From the NCBI GenBank assembly GCA_018623955.1, contig JAAZUX010000021.1, positions 1-8,940 of the forward strand: a stretch of 8,940 nucleotides of DNA, in the 5' to 3' direction. The notes beneath the pieces are model-generated. The model did no database searches and was not told the DNA's origin. It worked only from the letters and a program-made list of their open reading frames with translations. Source of the stretch: Flavobacteriaceae bacterium. Its GTDB lineage: Bacteria > Bacteroidota > Bacteroidia > Flavobacteriales > Flavobacteriaceae. Made by a program: the position numbers and the translations under genes. Below are positions 6,874 to 8,940 of this stretch, one piece after another (position 1 is the stretch's first letter; each line of letters opens with the position of its first letter).

Positions 6874-8136
6874 TTATCTTTTTTGTTTTTTGATTTGCTG
6901 CTCCAGCAGCATCAAACGCTCCATTAGCTTTTGTATTTTCTTTTCTTGTTCGATCGTATGCAAATACAACTCTTCGATTTTTTCAAGATTTGTTCTTACG
7001 TTTTCTGAGACATTCCAACTTTGTTCAGCCTCAATCATTGCCCGGCTTTGAACTCCGGGTAAGTATTTGTGTTTTCGAATAAATATTTCAATTTCTTCCA
7101 AACTGTATCTTCTGTAGCTGGGATTATAAGCGGACTTTTTATCAAAATACTGTTCAAAAACATAATCTGGGTGTAGTGCAGTATTTGAAGCCATTTGGCC
7201 AATGGAGCCATTGACGGTCAATTTAAAGGTAGTTGTTGAGGTGCCAATGCCAACATTTCCATTTTTTGTGACTCGAATGCGTTGGTTTCCTCTACCATCC
7301 CCCAGAATGATGTTATTGGAAGTCCCTGAACTCAAACCACTTATGTTCCCTCCCAGAATGGTATTGTAAGATCCACTCACGATGCCTGTCCCTGAATTGT
7401 ATCCAATGATGATGTTGTTATTTCCAGTTTTTAGAGTGTTTGCATTGTCTGCTCCCACCGAAATGTTGTGACTGCCTGTGGTCAATTTGTTCATACTGTT
7501 GTTTCCGATGCCGGTATTGTGACCGGAACCGGACACCACAGAGGACAAGGCATTGTGTCCAACCCCGACATTATCGAATGAGGTTTTGTTCTCCCTGAGT
7601 ACTTGATTTCCAATGGCCACATTACCTCCGCCCGTAGTGTTACTGTAAAGAGTTTGATAACCCATAGCAAAATTCCCCTTTCCACTGGTGTTTGAGAAAA
7701 GCGAATAAGCACCCATAGCGATGTTGCTACCGCCCGTTTTATTATGGTAGAGCGCATTGTCTCCAAAGCCTATGTTGGCATTGCCCGTGGTGTTGTTTCG
7801 CAAGGCTTGGTTGCCCATCGCAAAATTTCTTTTTCCTGAGGTATTGCTGGTCAATGTTTTGTTCCCAATGGCCACATTACCCGTAACAGAGACAGTGTTG
7901 TTCATCAACGCACCATTGCCATAGGCTACATTTGAAATATGGTCACCTCCCCCACGACCCATACGCATTTCGTTGACATGAGTGTCGTGGTTGGCCCGTT
8001 CCCAACTACCCCCCCTTTGCAAAAGAAAGGATCCCGGCATTGTTTCCCCTATCGGTGATGATCTTTCCCGATTCGAAGAAAAGTTTACCTGATAATATAT
8101 GTATTTCATTTTTGGGAGCGATATATACATCTCCAA
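6874..8136 (-). CDS. Secreted YadA-head-like repeat protein, main part of a frameshifted gene
   Basis: This frame is open from 8136, but only the part below about 8015 looks like native protein. The first 43 codons overlap the signal-peptide piece in another frame and resemble nothing. From the junction (GGSWERANHDTHVNEM) it runs into twelve 17-residue repeats at residues 69-274, with approximate pattern N-[VIF]-x-[IM]-G-x-x-x-L-x-x-N-x-[ST]-G-x-x, like the left-handed beta-roll heads of trimeric adhesins. Then come GNVGIGTS and KLTVNG (293-310). A conserved C-terminal region follows with HPDYVFEQYF (322-331), SLEEIEIFI (345-353) and YLPGVQS (358-364), of a type common in Flavobacteriia. The end (about 383-420) is a charged, Leu-rich coiled coil that may trimerise the protein. 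The likely role is an exported surface fibre or adhesin. No T9SS sorting domain or outer-membrane anchor is seen. Joined to the upstream piece it would be about 447 residues. Confidence 0.8.
   Translation of the reverse strand: MEMYISLPKMKYIYYQVNFSSNRERSSPIGETMPGSFLLQRGGSWERANHDTHVNEMRMGRGGGDHISNVAYGNGALMNNTVSVTGNVAIGNKTLTSNTSGKRNFAMGNQALRNNTTGNANIGFGDNALYHNKTGGSNIAMGAYSLFSNTSGKGNFAMGYQTLYSNTTGGGNVAIGNQVLRENKTSFDNVGVGHNALSSVVSGSGHNTGIGNNSMNKLTTGSHNISVGADNANTLKTGNNNIIIGYNSGTGIVSGSYNTILGGNISGLSSGTSNNIILGDGRGNQRIRVTKNGNVGIGTSTTTFKLTVNGSIGQMASNTALHPDYVFEQYFDKKSAYNPSYRRYSLEEIEIFIRKHKYLPGVQSRAMIEAEQSWNVSENVRTNLEKIEELYLHTIEQEKKIQKLMERLMLLEQQIKKQKR
7315..7932 (-). repeat. Twelve tandem 17-residue (51-bp) coding repeats
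   Basis: Repeat units begin at the conserved Asn of codons 69, 87, 104, 121, 138, 155, 172, 189, 207, 224, 241 and 258 of the repeat frame. Ten are 17 residues long and two (starting at 69 and 189) are 18. A degenerate thirteenth starts at 275. Units in the first two thirds (NVAIG, NFAMG, NIAMG with LxxNTxG) are most alike; the last four diverge. DNA identity persists in places: the 17-base word CCAATGGCCACATTACC occurs at 7610-7626 and 7865-7881, exactly five 51-base units apart. This suggests growth by duplication with later drift. Confidence 0.9.
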
Positions 8137-8218
8137 AAAGGGTTACCTGAGAGAAAGCAGAAAAAAATGAACACAGAAAACAGATGACTACAACAAGTCG
8201 AATAAAACTCGGTCGCAT
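8006..8218 (-). CDS. Signal-peptide N-terminal piece of the frameshifted repeat protein
   Basis: This 70-codon frame begins with a clear Sec signal peptide: MRPSFIR, the hydrophobic core LVVVICFLCSFFSAF, and an A-x-S cleavage site before Q24. It then reads VTLFGDVYIAP and SGKIITDRGNNAGILSF, in the style of the N-terminal part of flavobacterial surface proteins (GILSF followed by a Trp a few residues on). It ends AAG GGG GGG TAG, where the run of seven G meets the stop. The downstream frame resumes with GGT AGT TGG, so one fewer G would give AKGGSWERA without a break. This is therefore best read as the true start of the repeat-protein gene rather than a separate small gene. The start at 8218 lies 62 bases after the apbE stop on the same strand, with no recognisable promoter between. 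Confidence 0.7.
   Translation of the reverse strand: MRPSFIRLVVVICFLCSFFSAFSQVTLFGDVYIAPKNEIHILSGKLFFESGKIITDRGNNAGILSFAKGG
8009..8015 (-). other. G7 homopolymer at the frameshift junction
   Basis: Seven C on the + strand (seven G in the sense direction of the gene) lie exactly where the signal-peptide frame must join the repeat frame. Passing from one to the other requires a +1 shift, that is, skipping one G; six G, or nine, would restore the frame. Homopolymer runs of this kind are prone both to sequencing error and to replication slippage. Confidence 0.85.
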
Positions 8219-8280
8219 AAGCAGGCAGATTTAGGTAAAATTTGGTTTTAGATGACGTTAATTTAAGTAAAAAAATGGAT

Positions 8281-8940
8281 TTACCAATTTTTGGATTCCA
8301 CCACGAAGAAGTTATTTTTTGTGGCTACTGTCCAGAGTGCTTGTAGTTGAGGGTCATTTTCAATAAGCGTTTTTCCTTTTTCAAGGGGCATTACCATGAG
8401 CGCTGTGGCCCATGCGTCAGCGGTCATACAGTCTGGAGCTTTGACAGAGGTGCTGAGGATATTGGTTTTTTTAGCACTGCCTGTCAAGGGATTGACGGAA
8501 TGTACAAATCGTTCACCGGTAATGGTGTCTATGCGATATTTGCGATAGTTACCCGAACTGGCAAGGGCTTGGTTATGCAATGTAAGGGTCTGTAAAAATT
8601 TGCGATGCGCTCCCTGACGGGGATCGTCAATGGCTATTTTCCAAGCTTGTCCCGTTTTAGGGCTGTTGCCTTTGGTGACAATCTCTCCTCCTATTTCGAC
8701 CATATAGTGCTGATTGCCCATCTGATGAAGGTAGTCACCGATCACATCAACTACATAGCCCTTGGCCAAAGCATTAAAATCTAAATAAATCAATGGAGAT
8801 TCCTTCACTACCGTATGATCATTCTTGAGTTTTACCTTTTGCCAACCGGTAAGTGCCAGTAAACTGTCTTTTTGTTGGAGGTTTAACTCATTGATCGCCT
8901 TTACGGGCCCAAATCCATAGGCATTGACCAGCGCCCCAAC
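8281..8940 (-). CDS. apbE: FAD:protein FMN transferase, ApbE family (5' end outside window)
   Basis: ApbE-type transferases move FMN from FAD onto a Thr or Ser of extracytoplasmic redox proteins such as NqrC and RnfG, using Mg. The frame is open from the right edge to the TAA at 8281-8283, giving 219 C-terminal residues of a protein usually about 320-350 long. A GTG at 8808 is not the start, because family sequence (VGALVNAYGFG) continues upstream to the edge. Visible motifs are DFNALAKGYVVD (54-65, usually D-[LF]-x-[AG]-[IL]-AKGYAVD), VEIGGE (81-86), ASSGNYRKY (127-135), HSVNPLTG (147-154, the variant of H-x-[IL]-[DN]-P-x-TG) and MTADAWATALMVM (172-184), with the metal-binding D175 and T179. 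Whether it has a lipoprotein signal cannot be seen. It is upstream of, and on the same strand as, the repeat-protein gene; no flavinylation target lies in the window. Confidence 0.93.
   Translation of the reverse strand, partial: VGALVNAYGFGPVKAINELNLQQKDSLLALTGWQKVKLKNDHTVVKESPLIYLDFNALAKGYVVDVIGDYLHQMGNQHYMVEIGGEIVTKGNSPKTGQAWKIAIDDPRQGAHRKFLQTLTLHNQALASSGNYRKYRIDTITGERFVHSVNPLTGSAKKTNILSTSVKAPDCMTADAWATALMVMPLEKGKTLIENDPQLQALWTVATKNNFFVVESKNW

Noticed and set aside
6896..6911. TGCTGCT-CC-AGCAGCA hairpin as a terminator for the methyltransferase or repeat gene
   Set aside because: It has a 7-bp stem with a two-base loop and no T-run after it on either strand, and it lies in codons for a Leu/Glu/Gln-rich coiled coil, where such words arise by chance.
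8009..8021. A AAG GGG at the G7 run as a programmed -1 ribosomal frameshift site
   Set aside because: The heptamer fits a slippery pattern, but joining the signal-peptide frame to the repeat frame needs +1 (or -2), not -1.
8040..8136. Start of the repeat protein at 8136 (or at the in-frame ATG at 8040) as the native N-terminus
   Set aside because: The residues encoded there have no signal peptide and no family resemblance, and they overlap the other frame, which has a clear signal peptide and a fitting sequence.
8219..8280. Promoter or terminator between apbE and the repeat-protein gene
   Set aside because: The 62 AT-rich bases contain no TAnnTTTG on the minus strand and no stable hairpin.
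1..8940. Defence, mobile-element, CRISPR or biosynthetic cluster
   Set aside because: All genes fall into housekeeping families or the single repeat-protein locus; no transposase, integrase, nuclease, toxin-antitoxin pair or direct-repeat array was found.

Overview
The window looks like a piece of chromosome from a flavobacterium (Bacteroidetes, probably a marine Flavobacteriia member). Several signs agree: moderate to low GC, genes that start without Shine-Dalgarno sequences and often after A-rich leaders, a clear Bacteroidetes-type -7 promoter element (TAnnTTTG) in front of gpmI, and a surface protein whose C-terminal region is of a kind common in Flavobacteriia. The genus is not determined. 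Most of the window is conserved housekeeping genes, tightly packed, with no gene-free stretch over 300 bases. I see no tRNA, rRNA, CRISPR array, insertion sequence, phage or defence locus.

Layout. Bases 1-1742 (+): the 3' end of a PLP-dependent aminotransferase, then murB (peptidoglycan precursor synthesis). Bases 1745-3130 (-): a two-gene unit transcribed rsgA then dtd, namely a ribosome-assembly GTPase and a D-aminoacyl-tRNA deacylase; both serve translation. Bases 3131-3215: the divergent control region, with a promoter close to gpmI. Bases 3216-6873 (+): gpmI (glycolysis), a thioredoxin-fold lipoprotein with a CXXS active site, map (N-terminal Met removal) and a SAM-dependent methyltransferase. 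The last three are packed 3 bases apart and then overlapping by 4 bases, so they are probably cotranscribed. Bases 6874-8218 (-): a secreted repeat protein split by a frameshift. Bases 8281-8940 (-): the C-terminal part of an ApbE-type FAD:protein FMN transferase that runs off the right edge.

The most notable locus is 6874-8218. A signal-peptide-bearing N-terminal piece (start at 8218) ends at a stop codon directly after a run of seven G on the minus strand (8009-8015). The rest continues in another frame as twelve 17-residue repeats resembling YadA-type adhesin heads, then a conserved C-terminal region and a coiled coil. Removing one G from the run gives a continuous protein of about 447 residues. 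The run may be a sequencing or assembly error, a decayed gene, or a phase-variable switch for a surface protein. The sequence alone cannot decide between these.

The genes do not form one evident new system. The strands alternate in small units (+, -, +, -), with convergent ends only 0-2 bases apart at 1743-1744 and 6873/6874.
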